Below are positions 1-12,403 of a stretch of DNA of 64,000 bases, in pieces. Both the position numbers and the translations under genes were made by a program. The DNA comes from Jaapia argillacea MUCL 33604. Its lineage: Eukaryota > Basidiomycota > Agaricomycetes > Jaapiales > Jaapiaceae. How positions within the stretch are numbered: the first letter of the stretch is position 1; the number at the start of each line of letters is the position of its first letter. Below the pieces are notes generated by a model, which was not told the DNA's origin, ran no database searches, and saw only the letters and a list, made by a program, of their open reading frames with translations. The stretch is taken from contig KL197710.1 of assembly GCA_000697665.1 (NCBI GenBank), forward strand, positions 1,835,036 through 1,899,035, read 5' to 3'.

Positions 1-1749
1 GATAGAAGCGGAGGTCTTCGTAAGATAATTTCCGTTCTAGAGCTTGGAATGTTTTCAAGTCCTGTGGCGAAAATGAGGACAACTACGATCGACTCTGGGA
101 ATACTTACATTCGGTGGTAGGGGATTCAAGGCCTTCTGCCTGAATAAATCAACATATTTTTTTCGATCATCGCGTCTTTCGGCAAAATAAGTCCAAGTCC
201 ACTTCCGATGACGTTCCCGTACGCCTTCCAAGACGGCTGTCGTGGCAAAATCCAGGCGAGCTTTGGCTTTATTGGCAGCCAACTGCTCCTCAGTGGGACG
301 GAATTTCCGATACTATGTGAAGAAGGCTTAGGATGTGAACTGGGTTGTTTTGCGCAGATATAGATGGTCACCTGATGTTGTCGAGCGTAAAAGTGGAACA
401 TTTCTGCCAAAGAGATGGCATCCCGATATTGGTTATCATCCAAAATGACACCAATTTCATCAAAAAGAAGTTGAACGTCGAACTGTGGTATGTCCTTGTC
501 GATCTTGCTATTCATGACAATCTGAACAAATTTGTTATGGGACCTTGGCGAAATGAAGACAGGCCGGATACACATACCCTACCCTCCCCAGTCACGGGTT
601 TCAGAATGAATTGATGTTCGGCCACATGATCCTCCTTCGATATCTACGTGATGATGGGATCAACGGACAGTCTACCTCGAGGCTCCCAGTGGAACTCACG
701 AGATCATTGAATTTCTGGATGGACTCGGCGGCGGGAAGTCCGGCCATACTCTCCGAATCAGTATCAAAATAGACTGCCAACGATTCTAATTTGGCGAGCT
801 TTCATGACGTCAGAACATGCAGATGAGATAGCAAGCCCTTCTAACCTTGTGTATCGCCCCAGCGGTACTCTCTATAAAGGCGGCTTGCCAATCCTCGTTT
901 GTGGAAACCGCAGAAAATCCAGCAAGCGTTATTCCAGCGGCAAATGGGTGCTAGACAAGGGATTTTAAGTCAAAAATACCGCGTGTTCAGGACGACTTAC
1001 CCCAGGTACACTCATCTTATCTTCATAACGTATGTGTATATTCTTCACAGTGACTTGAACATTATTTACAATCTTCGTGATGAGAGACGAAATGAGTCCT
1101 TGAGACTCCTGGGAATCGCCTTGAAAGGTGATTTAGTGGATTCCGTTCTCGGAAAGTCGAAGACTGGCGAACCTTGGGCCATGTCCGTCTCCCCACGCAT
1201 GTGCAATAATTCTGAATTCTCCAAACGCTCCGCCTTAGCAGCCTGAGTTCGCTCTTCCTCTTCTTCTGGAGAAATCTTCGTTTCGGGGGATGGGACAACA
1301 AGCAGGTAGACATCTTCGATGAGAATCTCCACTGGTTGATTCCCAAGATTCATCCAGTGGAGGGAGAGGGTGAACTTTCCAAGGTGACCTGTAAGAGATA
1401 TACTCCATCATTCAGGAATGTTCATACATGACTAGCGCAGACCTTCCAACACATCCACAGGTAATCTGAACTTGTCCAGTGCACCCCTCGTCAACCGAAG
1501 CTTCCTCAGAGTTAGCTGACCTAATTGGAAGCTCAGACATCACCGTACCCGCGAAAGCATGACTCGGGGTGCAACATACCTTGACCAATTCCATAGTTGA
1601 CCTGGTTCAGATCCAAATTCTCAATATAGGGCGCCAGTATTCGATTGAACACCTAGACAGATATCGTCATTTATCGCGCAGTCTCGAACTCGTGGCCGAA
1701 GCAACGAACCACATTCAAAACCTCTTTCCCCGGATCTAACCACCACATC
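1..1749 (-). CDS. VPS13: VPS13 family lipid-transfer protein, N-terminal part (runs off left edge)
   Basis: This is the chorein N-terminus of VPS13, a very large bridge-like protein that moves phospholipids between membranes at contact sites. Reading leftward, exons encode LDPGKEVLNV, then FNRILAPYIENLDLNQVNY (1580-1652), then TLRKLRLTRGALDKFRLPVD (about 1450-1530), then a long exon at 1066-1353 starting MNLGNQPVEILIEDVYLLVV, and further exons reaching QIVMNSKIDKDIPQFDVQL (about 400-510) and AANKAKARLDFATTAVLEG (about 110-280). All are separated by short GT-AG introns. Only about the first 300 of some 3000 residues are inside the window. The expected start MWW is at 1749, but one extra G sits between it and LDPGK, so the reading frame breaks there, and no other in-frame ATG lies close upstream. 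An assembly or sequencing error, or a different spliced start, could explain this. The family identity is secure; the exact start is not. Confidence 0.9.
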
Positions 1750-2347
1750 CTGTTGCTTCCGGTGGTGCGTTATGTTTCGTCAGTAGATGAAGATAGTAGG
1801 AAACAAGCAGGGGACACTGTTCCAAACGTGTGCCGGACCAGCGCCGCTGACTTGCCGATGACGTTTGTGGCTGACTGCACGTGCCAAACAGCAATAAATA
1901 TGCGTTACGTTACGCCAAATCTGCGCCACGACGGAACCGGATTTGGATCTCGACAAGTCGACATGAGCCTGAGGAGATTTTGTGTTTCCCCGCTCTCCGA
2001 AAGCAAGGTCCGCTGCACACGACTACTCACGACGCCTGAAATCTTGAGCCCAATCTGTTCATTTCACACTCCATTGCCTCGCGTTTGAAAATGGACGGTT
2101 CTTACTTGGGGGTATTGCCTTTTACGTTCCAAGCCAGCCATCCAGAACTAAGCAAGCTGTCGCAGAACCCTTGCTCTCATCCGATGATCCCCGGCTTTCC
2201 TTGCATTCCCGGTAACCCCCGCTAAATCGAGTGACTTGAGGCCTATATATCTTCACGAGGCGTCTGCCTTTAAAAGGTCTCCATCCCAGCTATCTACCTC
2301 CCCCACCTCACTTGCTTACCGCTTCGTTTCTCCTTCAACTACACAAA
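1750..2347. other. Divergent intergenic region between VPS13 and a small unknown gene
   Basis: About 600 bases with no convincing coding sequence. It must hold the 5' regions of the leftward VPS13 and the rightward gene starting at 2348. Apart from a TATA-like stretch near 2244, no motif was recognised. Confidence 0.6.
2244..2250 (+). promoter_or_regulatory. TATA-like element upstream of the 2348 gene
   Basis: TATATAT lies about 98 bases before the ATG at 2348, a plausible spacing for a fungal core promoter. Pyrimidine-rich sequence with CACC repeats follows and leads into the start codon. This is inferred from position only. Confidence 0.4.
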
Positions 2348-3146
2348 ATGCTCGTCGTCTTACCTGAATCCTCCTCCATCTCCCCTGCCTCCCCAGTCTC
2401 CCCAGTCTCTTCACTCTCATCCGATGTTGACGAAAAGTGTGCGCTTGAAATTAACGAGGTAAACTTTCAAGCCAGCCGTTCTGGGGATCCGATTAGTTGA
2501 ACCTCAAGCGGCTGACACTTCTCTGTGTTTCTCCTCAGCTTGGCAAACCTGACGACGCCTTAGAGGCCTTCGCAAAGTGAGCAAACGCTCCTACCGATGG
2601 CTGCGATCGCCAGGGCTGACCTTCTCACCTCTACTAGGCTGCTTGCGTGTTCAGGCGAGGATTCTGTCCGCCTCCACTGCACCGTCCCCACATGGTGCCC
2701 CATGTCAGACACCTGTATGTTCTTCGCTCCGATTTCCGTTCATATTACTGAGGTACTTTCGCCTTAGGCCTTGACCTTCATGACCTCCACGACCTCCGAT
2801 CACGATCCCTAACGTACATCCACAACCTTATCGAATCGCTGCGCTCGTCCGGGGTGAGTGGTACTCTTTTCTTAGTTTTGATGATCGATACTGACACCCC
2901 TTTTAGATTCCTGCCTCATACCGTCTGGCCCCGGCCAACTCCTCCCTCTGCCTCGTCTGCCCCATGTCTCCTACACAAAATGTAAACAAAGTCAAAATGG
3001 CCGCTTTCGAAGCTATTCAGGGTGCCAAGTTCTCGCAGAGGTGCGTTAATGCGTTTTCTGATTTCCCTCGGATGCTAAACCGTCGCTGTAGGGATACCGT
3101 CCTCCTCGCTAATCTGGAGTATGGCCCTGCTCTTGTCATCACCTAA
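2348..3146 (+). CDS. Small uncharacterised protein, six exons
   Basis: Six exons join in frame with clean GT-AG borders: 2348-2458, 2539-2576, 2638-2714, 2768-2853, 2907-3040 and 3092-3146. They give about 166 residues. The N-terminus is Ser/Pro-rich (repeated SPxSPV). It is followed by a helical stretch (LGKPDDALEAFAKLLA), a DLHDL repeat, and a C-terminal helix ending in GPALVIT. There is no signal peptide, membrane segment or recognisable domain. Exons 2 and 3 each end inside a codon and the frame is kept at every junction, which supports a real gene. I do not recognise the family. It may be a lineage-restricted basidiomycete protein. Confidence 0.6.
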
Positions 3147-3600
3147 TATTGTGTTTGGTTGTTCATGCTTTTTCCTCCTGGAATCCGGACTTTAATACTT
3201 GCATCACCCATCATTGTGCAATACCGCAATATGCTCTTTTATCGCTTTGTCCAACTGTATCAGTAGCTATGCTGTGTGAATACTTTTAATATATATCTGC
3301 CGGGATGCAGATCTTTCACAGCACTTGCACATGTATTAGGGTACGCATCCCCAACGCACCAGCGCATCCCCAACACACCAATGCATCAATATCCACATGA
3401 GAATGACCCACTGCATGCATCGCACATGGCTATCAAAACGTAGGGGAGAAGTCCAAGATGGGACGATGCCTGTGATTTATGATTTTTGCTTACATACACC
3501 GGATCCAATGCCACCGAGTTGAAAAATCACCCACTGCGTCTTGTCTCTTTCTCTGTGCAACGCGTCGTTCGTCTCCCCGTCACGATCTTCTCCCTTCGCT
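3147..3600. other. Intergenic region with a short tandem repeat
   Basis: This 450-base gap separates the small unknown gene from the elongase. It holds AT-rich sequence with polyadenylation-like character just after 3146, a two-copy 19-base tandem repeat at 3345-3382, and a pyrimidine-rich leader before the elongase ATG. No other gene is seen. Confidence 0.5.
3345..3382. repeat. Imperfect 19-base tandem repeat, two copies
   Basis: The unit GCATCCCCAACGCACCAGC is followed at once by GCATCCCCAACACACCAAT, and a third partial copy (GCATCAAT) begins next. The two full units differ at three positions. It is too short to assign to an element and looks like a local minisatellite seed. Confidence 0.7.
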
Positions 3601-4867
3601 ATGGCTCCTCTCGCCGATTTGATACTGGCCCATGTACCGCTACCGTCACTACCTTATTACCTGACACATTATGTTCGCGGCCAAACACCTCTCTCGACAC
3701 AGACCGAAGTCTTCGCTGCGCTGGCATCCTACCTGACCGTTATCTTCAGCATACGCGCTCTAATGACGGATAGGCCTGCTATGAAGATGACGAAACTGTT
3801 CCAAGCACATAACATCATCCTCAGTGTCGGCAGCGGTCTTTTGCTGGTTCTGATGGTTGAAGAGATTGCACCAATTTTCTGGCGAGGAGGATTGTTTCAT
3901 GCTCTATGTGACGACGAAGCCTGGACGAGGGTGAGTTACGTTGTAGTTGAGCGAGACGGTTTTGCCAATCCAACTTTGCTTTCAGAACCTCGAATTTTAC
4001 TACATGATCAACTACTATATCAAATACTTGGAACTCCTAGATACCGTTTTCCTTGCCATCAAGAAGAAACCACTTGGTAAGTGATACCATTAAGCTGATG
4101 AGAAATTGTTCTGACCCCCACGACAGCGTTCTTGCATGTTTTCCATCACTCTGCTACCGCTTTACTCTGCTATACCCAACTGAACGGAAGGACCAGTATA
4201 GTTCGTACCTTTTCGTTTCTCATTGAGAATGCGGCTGATTTACGTTTCCTCAGTCCTGGGTGCCAATCACCCTCAACCTGACGGTCCACGTCTTAATGTG
4301 TGCGTGCTTTCATGTTTTGCCCGAGATTCTATCCCTCATCTTCTTACAGATTACTATTATTATGCTACCGCTGGAGGTGCCAGAATCTGGGTAAGTACCC
4401 TGACGATGTGAACATGAAGAAAGCAGTCTCATCGATCCTCCGTGTGCAGTGGAAAAAATATTTGACTACGATGCAAATCGTCCAGTTCATCATCGACCTT
4501 GTTGCAGTCTACTTCGGGAGTGAGTACTCAATCATACCCGCAGCAGCATTTCTGATGCTAATCTGTGCGATAGCCTACTCGTACTACGCTGCCAACTACT
4601 TCAAGGACACATGGCCACATTACGCTACTTGTGCTGGCACTGAGGGTGCCGCCGTCTTCGGTTGCGCATTGTTGACAAGCTACCTCGGTCTCTTCATCAA
4701 CTTCTACATCCAGACCTACAGGCATCCCAAAGCTGCCAAAGGTAAGAAACCCGTCGCCAACGGCCATGCCGTTGCTAACGGATCTGCGAACGGAAACGCG
4801 TATGTGCTACACACTCCTCCTGCGGTTCGTTGTCTAATGCCTTACACTCAGGTACAAATCCGAGTGA
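3601..4867 (+). CDS. ELO-family very-long-chain fatty acid elongase
   Basis: This is an endoplasmic reticulum 3-ketoacyl-CoA synthase of the ELO family, which carries out the condensing step of fatty-acid elongation (long-chain acids for sphingolipids). Seven exons splice cleanly. Family signatures appear in order: [10 protein letters not shown] before the active site, the histidine box FLHVFHH at the start of exon 3, a tyrosine-rich MYYYYYAT segment formed across a splice, and FYIQTY near the end. Several hydrophobic helices fit a multi-pass membrane protein. The C-terminus is lysine-rich and ends YKSE; the last exon is very short (stop at 4865-4867). The start at 3601 gives MAPLADLIL; a longer in-frame start at 3541 is less likely. 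Which yeast paralogue (ELO2 or ELO3 type) it matches cannot be settled here. Confidence 0.93.
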
Positions 4868-5488
4868 GAATACAAGTGGCGGAGAGTCTGACGGGCCAGA
4901 AGTAAATTCGTTGCATGTGTTCTTATTGCATCCTTTACACCTTGCTATGGCAGTACCATATGAGTTTAATAGAAGCTATCCGACCACCAACGGGCATTAT
5001 TCTGTCTATGTTCGTTGGTTTGCTTTACCCATTCGTTTATTTCTTCTGTATATGACATTTCCTTTCGACTGGACTGCACGCTGAGGCCAACGGAAACTCC
5101 GGTTAGTTCGGCTATCAAGTGCCCTGCGGTGTGTGACAAAATGTGACCGCCGTCACCAACTTTTGCCGGCTAAAGCGATGCAGTACGGATATACGGTTTG
5201 CAAGGCTTTGCGGCAACATCGACACTTGTGTCTCCGAAGCGCGCCCAAGCCATCTGTGGTCTCTCCAATAGCTGCATCATCTGCAAGGACTTCTCATCAT
5301 CTCTAGATAGCCATCATTCTTGAAAGAACGTGGACTTGGACTTCATTCTTTCCGTGCCTCGTTTCCTCTTGCACCTGTGATATAGAATGTACCAATAAGC
5401 GATCGTCTTCGCCCCTCCAGTACTCCACCATATCATTTTTCTGAGCCCTTTGGCGTCTGTCTATATCTCTCCAAGGGTGCACCCAGTC
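4868..5488. other. Intergenic region between elongase and RasGAP genes
   Basis: About 620 bases with no supported gene. A non-coding 5' exon of the RasGAP gene could lie in the right half. Nothing repetitive was recognised. Confidence 0.5.
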
Positions 5489-8400
5489 ATGGATCGTTTA
5501 TCTGACGATTACTCTCTGCGAAGGGGCGACGCGAGCAAAGAGTTCTTTGTATCTGTTGAATTGTATGTGTCGAACAAAGTCGCTTCTGGATTACGCAAGG
5601 TATGTCTGTTCCCCCCGCTAACGTTACATATTGCCGACGCTCCTTAGCCTCAAGCTCCGCGTAAGAAAAGCGACAAGCGTGAATCGCTCAGACCCGCTTT
5701 TGGAGCCGCCGAGGACCAACAGAAGAAGGTGAAAGGTGAGGGCGCTTCATTGATGGCGTTGATTTACAAGTCGACGTTTATCTCTAGAGAAGTCGAGTTG
5801 GCTCAGTATTACCCGAGGTTCCACCACATCGGGGAGCTGGCGGCCAGGTGCCTGCAGACTATCTGAAGAGGCAGAGGGATGTCTGCTTAATGTCTACATC
5901 GATGTATGTGCACTGAAACAACGATGGCGGTATACTGATAGTCTACGTGAAGGAAACCATCTTATATCAGTCCATCTATGTCCATTTGCTCAACCACACA
6001 GATATCCGCCCGGTGGACCGCTCCCTATTCTTTCGAAAAGACTGCCTTGGAATCCACTGCTCCGCGTTGGTCTCTGCCCTTGCCATATCACTTAATGTCG
6101 CTGACGTTTCTCATTGTTGTCAGAGGCCAGAGGTGGACGGTGACCGCACACACAGAACCTCTTTATCTCCACTTCTTCAACGCGGACACAGCCAACACCT
6201 GGCTTGCTCTTCTGCGATCCTTTGCGATACCAGAAGTCTACGGGAGATATCTCGGGTCGTCTGATGGAGGGCTCTACCGCATGTGGCGACAAGTGGACCT
6301 TACAATTGTTCAAGCTCGCAATCTGGGGACATCCAAGTCGTTCATGGAGGGGAGTATTCCGCCTCCAGCCGTCCCGGATTCTCCGCCTGAGAATGACGCA
6401 CTTGACCTCGACGTTTCCTGCGAAATCTTTATCAACGACCTCATTGTTGGTCGGACGACCACCAAGAAGGGCCTAGGCTCCCCAGATTGGCACGAGAGCT
6501 TCGGATTCCCTGACCACCCTCCGTTCGATAGCCTGGAGATTGTGGTACTCCGAGAGAAGAAACTCCTCAAACCTACGACGCTTGGGTCTGTCCAGATTCC
6601 ACTCGTTAACTTCCGGAGGGGGGAGTTGGTAGAAGGATGGTTTCCAATTCTGCTTGGGGATTCAGGGTCATCCAGCGTGCAAGTTGGTGAGATTCGGTTG
6701 AAGATGCGAGTTGATGAGTAAGTTGTCTGTAAATGGTGCACCCCTGATCCTATCCACCTAATATCGGACTCTGATGACAGAGAGATCATTCTGCCCATGT
6801 CAGCTTATTCTGGCCTCCTGGAAGTATGTGGAGGGATTGCTCGCCCCATGATCCACTGGACTAATAGTTTCTTAACTCTAGACTATCAACTCTCGAAATA
6901 GTCTTGATTGGATGGCCGACCTTGAATCCAAACTTCAACTCAACACCCTGTCGACGCAGCTGATCTCCATTGCCATTGCCAGAAATGTTTTGATCGATCA
7001 CATTTTCGAATTGGCGGATCGGGAAGTTGACGGAACACCAAGCTGTTGGTCTTTCTCTCCATCGCGTCATCCAGTAGTGAATTACTTACATCGATCGATA
7101 TACTATTCGTCTTTAGCCCACAACACGTTGTTTCGCGGCAACACAGTTTTGACGAAGACTATGGAATTGGCGATGGCCTGCTACGGCAAGGCTTTCCTGG
7201 AAGCTAGTGTCGGATCTGTAATTCGACGCTTATTCGCCGAGAAAGTTGCCATCGAGGTTGACCCCGTTCGCTGTGCTGGAAAGAGCCCGAAAGAGATAGA
7301 GCGAAATGTTGATCAGCTCGTCTCTTGGTGTCAGGAATTCTGGAACCAAATCTATGAAACTCGAGGAGAATGCCCTTCGTGCGTCCTTCCCCAAACGATC
7401 CAATGATATTGCTAACTTTATTACCCCTCCCCCTACTGCAGCGAGATGCGCAAATTGTTCGCTCACATCCGCCGACTGGTCGAAAAGCGGTATCAAGTCA
7501 AGGGCTCGACGGAGGATAAGAGCAGAGAACTGCCATGGCAGAGCGTCTCTGCCTTTTGCTTCCTTCGTTTCTTCGTACCAGCAATTCTCCATCCCCATCT
7601 ATTTGGCCTCTGTCCTGGTTCGTCTTGGCCATTCCACTCGACTCTGTATAACTTACTCTCATCTCCACGCAGGTCTCCCTGAAGCACCAGTTCAGCGTAG
7701 TCTGACACTGATTGCGAAAGTGATGCAGAGCCTGGCCAACCTCAACGCCGTGAGCCCATTTCTTCGTTCAATCAAGGCGCGTTCCCGCGTGAGTCTTGTT
7801 ATTAAATGATGTTTACAGACTGTCCAACGGGAAGAGTTCATGCGCGGCGTCAAGGACTTTTTATCGAACAGCCTTCCTGCCATGATAGACTACATCCTCG
7901 TGGTCTCAACGACTGTAGATGATCAACCATTCGGACATCCGTATACTGTGTCAGAGACTCACGACCGACTAAACGTCGTCAATTCATTACGCCAGAGAAG
8001 CCCAAAGATGCCTGATTTGTATCGGGAATCCATTCCCCTTTTGCCCCACCTTTTAGATGTCCCAAAGCATCTGGCGTTCGTGACGTCTGCCGTCATTCGC
8101 CATGCCCGTGGATATTCGCGGACAAGAATGATTGATCAGGCTGATGTCTATTTGGACGAATTCTGCGCCCGGTGCCTGGAGGTGGAAGAACGAGCTCTTC
8201 AGCGGGTTAGCCATCTCGCTGGCCAAAGTCGCCTGTCAGAGGATCGGCGGTCGTCCGCTCCGGAACTGGCGACTGCCGCAGCTCCATCACCCCCTCAACG
8301 TTCAGACTCGTGCGTCCGGAAGGGCTCAGTATCCAGCTCATCCCCTAAGGCGAAGCGGAGATCGTGGCAGGCTTCTCGTCGACCTGCTGCATCCGCGAGA

Positions 8401-8646
8401 GATAATGCGGGATCGTCTGCCGCCATCAACCCTTCCCTTCCTTCCGACGTGGCTCCCCCGAACGCCGTCGCCCTCGACGTATCCTCGCCACCGACCGAGG
8501 CATCTCCAATCATTTCACCGAGCTCGCCGAGCTCAGCTGCACAAACCTCCGCTGTGTCAACGTCACTCTCTTCGACCCCCGACATGATGGACGAGAGCAG
8601 AAAGAGGAAGGGAATCTTGCGGGGCATATTGACGAGGAGTGTATAG
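5489..8646 (+). CDS. PH-C2-RasGAP GTPase-activating protein
   Basis: This is a Ras-family GTPase-activating protein that stimulates GTP hydrolysis and so switches off a small GTPase at the membrane. Domains in order: a PH-like region (about 5560-6240, including SIYVHLLNHTDIRPVDR and LYLHFFNADTANTWLALL), a C2 domain (about 6285-6715, starting WRQVDLTIVQARNLG), and a RasGAP domain (about 6880-8060). The catalytic arginine finger is in NTLFRGNTVLTK, and the FLR motif appears as FCFLRFFVPAI. The last about 180 residues are low-complexity Ser/Pro with basic patches, ending KRKGILRGILTRSV. The order PH-C2-RasGAP resembles Bud2/Cla2 and the animal SynGAP/DAB2IP group; which GTPase it acts on is unknown. 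The start at 5489 is the first ATG in frame; an upstream exon cannot be excluded. It converges with the adaptin gene, with stops about 105 bases apart. Confidence 0.9.
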
Positions 8647-8750
8647 TCCGTGTCGAAATAGGAGGGTATGATATTAGTATGTTATCGTTAGTGGGTACAT
8701 CCTATACAACTGTCCGAATAGAACAAAAGAGCTGTAATAATAGAATCCAG

Positions 8751-11700
8751 TTATGACTCTGCGGCTTTCAGGGGCTTTTGAACAAGCTTCTGAACTTCGC
8801 CAGCAACATCCTCGGAAGTGCTTCGCACTGTGATACGGGAGAGCTATCAGAGCGTCATTAGTGAATAGCTCCTACTGAGGACGGCACTCTCACCTTTGCT
8901 TCTTTGTTGGGTTCTAAACGCATCAGACAGCCCACTTTCCCATCTACCGCAGTATGCAGAACGCCAGCGGCAACAATATTGTGAGGGTTGGGGTCGACGC
9001 CTTGAAGTATTGCAAACCCCTGGCCGGACACTACCTGTTCCTGCTTTTGTAAATCGACGTGGCCAGCAGCATTCAAGGTGATTGGGAAGATGGCTTGGGA
9101 TTCTCTTGGGGGTCCGCCGATAAGCTTCCACCTCTCGAAGAATTCTGACTGACCCAGCTTCACTCCCTCAAAGAACTTCGTGATTATGATGGGGAGGCGG
9201 ATGGTGAGAGCCTGATGCGAGCCAGCGAGGAATGATACTGTCATCGTCGGTGAAGTGGCGAAGAATTTCTTGCATTCAACGTGAAGGAGCAGCTGGGTCT
9301 GAGTCCTTGAAGAAATCGTGGTGGGCGGCATTTTCGCAAAGGTCACGGAGAGGGCTTCGGGGTCGCCAACCTGCACGGTCGTGGTAAAGGACGTCAAAGG
9401 AGCAGACACCTTGTTCCCCACATAGATGGCCAGCTGGCCAATATGTCCATGATATCTGGACTTGACGCCAATTTGGATCTGGACATCCTCATACAGAACG
9501 CCTTCTCCGTGATATGTTAGTTTATCGAACCATCGTTCCACGTTGGGCCCAACCGCGACAGGGGGCGCAAGAGAAAGATGTGGAGCGAGCAGAGGCGCCT
9601 TCATTTGAGTGGGGGAAGAGGTCAAAGTTAAATCGAGTCCGACCAAGGAATTGATGTGCTCGTTAGCACCAGCACCCGTTGACCCTCCAGTCGACCCATT
9701 GGCTAACTTCTCCATCTTCAAGGTCGGGCGCTTCGTTGCTTCGTGATCCACATTCGCCTCCTTCCCCCCAATGACCCACGTCCTCTTATCCTCCGTATCA
9801 CCCTGTTTCTTGTTCAATCGACCAAGTAGAGCACTCTGCCGAGGGGGGAATGGCGGCATCTCTTCGCATACGTTCTGCAAAAGCTCGTCATCGTCTGGAC
9901 GAGATGCAAGTGCATAGAACTCGCAAGCACGCTGCTGCAACTCTGAGTCAAGAACGTGTCGATATCGTTCAAAGACGTTGAGGAGCTGCGGTTTGATCTC
10001 CGGAAAGACATTGACCCATTTGATGTACGTTGACAGTAGAAGCGCTCGGGTCGGTGCACCACAAAATTGGGATTTAGCGTGAAGGAGCTGGAACTGATCC
10101 AGAGGGCTGTACCCAGGTTCGTTTGCTACGAGATGACCGTACTCTCCCAATATGTATCCTATTTGGCTCAAACGATGAGGATTCGACCGAGCTGTGGTAG
10201 GAAGCTGAGCTCACCACCGACTTTGACCAGGCTCTCGTGCGTGGAAGGACCCTTCAAGTACTCGAAGACAACTTTTGCGGCATATAACTGCAAGTCCTCC
10301 GTGTTGGTCACAATCTGTACCACTCGATACCAGACTTCGTCCCCGACATGATCGCCAGCTGCGCTGATGAGCTCCAAAATGGTGTCAACATACCACTTGT
10401 AAGAGTTTGCATACTTCTCCGTCAAGATGGCTATCTTAAGCACCATTTCCTCGCGTAATCCATAGTCTGCGACTTTCAAGTACCGCAGGAGCTCGCCTAC
10501 GATGAGCTCAGAGTTATCTATGTCGCACATGCTGTAAAGTAAATCCAGAGCTCGACGCCTGACAGAGATATCCCGATCCCGAAGGGATAGAATGATGGTG
10601 CCTTGATGCTTTTTGATAGGTTCCAGGGAGTCCGCGCGGGCAGCGAGATGAGCCATGGTGTCCAGCCCTAGATATCGCACATTCGTCTCCTTGGATGAGA
10701 TGAATCGAGCTAGGAGGACTGCAGCTGTCGAGACAAGAGGCGAACTGGTGTCCAAGTGGATTGCAAGACTAATGGCTTCAAATAAAATCGCATGCTGGGC
10801 ATTATTGTGCTGTACATTTCGAGATGGCTCGGCGCAATTGTTCATGACCGTTTGGAGCACATTGTGCAACACGGAACGGATCGTTGGGTCATCTATAATC
10901 CTGTGAGATACTCTTCGAGCTTCTAGAGTTCTGAAACTCGCCTGAAGGGGGGTAGTATTGTAATAGTCGAAGAAGCTTGACCTGAAGCCAAGGGGAAGGA
11001 ACCTTGTAGTAGGCATACGTGGCAGAGTATTCATGTTCAATGACAAGCTAGTGGAACGTCAGGATGACTTCAATGGATGTGCCGGAGTGCTCACACGATG
11101 TAATCGATCCACAGCCTTCTGATAGCATACGGCGTAGGGCTCCAGGTGATCTTGAGCGACCGCCATTATCAAACTGGTAACACAGATAACAACCCCCTAA
11201 GCCGAACAGTTAGGCTGAGAATGGCACTGATAGGTTACACCCACAAGGTCAGGGTCATCCATGATGGCAACGATTCGCAATGCCCATTCCTCGGCGGGGA
11301 AGACGTCAGGGTGTTTTCGGTATAGCCGTAACAATGTCAATGCTGCCTTCTTCTTGACAAACGTCTGTGAGGTCCTATCCTCCTGTTAGCATTATATCGA
11401 ACCAAACTGAACAAACGACACACACGGAGATATGAGCAGACGATGTACGTCTTCTACCAAAGCTTCTGCCATTTCACTTCCACCAACGTTGGCTATCGCA
11501 TGTAAAGCCAAGCAGTTATTGATTTCGTTGTTGTCGTCCAAGTCTTTACGGATGGAATTCACGACCAGTCGAAGAAAATCGGAATTCTCATGCATCAAAA
11601 GCGTCACTGCGAGGTAGCCCTGGTGAATAAAACAAGGTAAATATTCCTCATCCAACAGCCGATTTCCGACACGTACTATCTGTTTCTCGCTATATTTGTT

Positions 11701-12094
11701 GCTAGAAATGAGATTGACTGCCTCCATGTGGCCAATGTCAACCTTGTATCCAAGGATGTAGGTGAATACGATTTTGGCGACATATCTGAACAGGACAAGG
11801 TGAGCGAAGGTCGGGAGGAGGGGACGCAGGTAGACTCACTTCTTCTTCTGGTACCCGTCAAGGTTTCCATCTGTCAAACGACGTCAGTGGTACATGGATA
11901 GAGCACTGGTACGAGACTGACCTTTGAAACGCTTCCGAATGTTTGCCATCTCCTTGTTTATTCGCTTTTCCTCCAACTCTCTGACCCGAGCACCGCGGAT
12001 GTCCGCGATGAACTAAATACATTCTTGAGTACCCATAAAGATAGAGAAAGTGGTGAAAGCGCACCTGGGTCAGACCTCGCATACTGTTCGCCAT
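8751..12094 (-). CDS. AP-2 complex subunit alpha (clathrin adaptor)
   Basis: This is the large alpha-adaptin of the plasma-membrane AP-2 complex, which binds PIP2, cargo and clathrin accessory proteins in endocytosis. It starts at 12094 (MANSMRGLTQ), then FIADIRGARVRELEEKRINK and GYQKKKYVAKIVFTYILGY, the diagnostic alpha-adaptin N-terminus. The HEAT-repeat trunk spans about 10170-11720, with DTMAHLAARAD and DRDISVRRRALDLLYSMCDI. A linker follows, rich in Gly, Ser and Thr (about 9580-9740). The appendage is at about 8870-9540: a sandwich part (WFDKLTYHGEGVLYEDVQIQ) and a platform part (SEFFERWKLIGGPPRESQ). A short last exon encodes LSRITVRSTSEDVAGEVQ and stops at 8751. Several short introns interrupt it. 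The length of about 950 residues matches the family. Confidence 0.96.
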
Positions 12095-12403
12095 GGCTGA
12101 AGAAATACTGAAAGGTCAAGAGAACACAAGAGTTATTTCCCGAAACACAACAACCCTCAGCGAGGGTCAGATAAAGTATGAGGCAAAGTTTCGGATGATG
12201 AGCAGATCGTGTGGTGCGAGCTCAAGACACCTGAGCCGCGTGCACGTGGCTGCAACACTTGCGCGCATCGCAGTCGTGGTTGTGATTGTGATTGTGTGCA
12301 TTCACTCAGTGGACAAGATAGTGAGTGGTCGATTAGTATATAGGCTACATGGAAATGTCTAACGTATGCAATATGAATGAATACAACGAAGAGTACGATA
12401 ATT
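12095..12403. other. Intergenic region between helicase 3' end and AP-2 alpha 5' end
   Basis: Two minus-strand genes are separated by about 310 bases, which must contain the helicase terminator and the AP-2 alpha promoter. A run of alternating TTGTG/TGATTG near 12280 is the only simple-sequence feature seen. No gene is supported. Confidence 0.5.
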
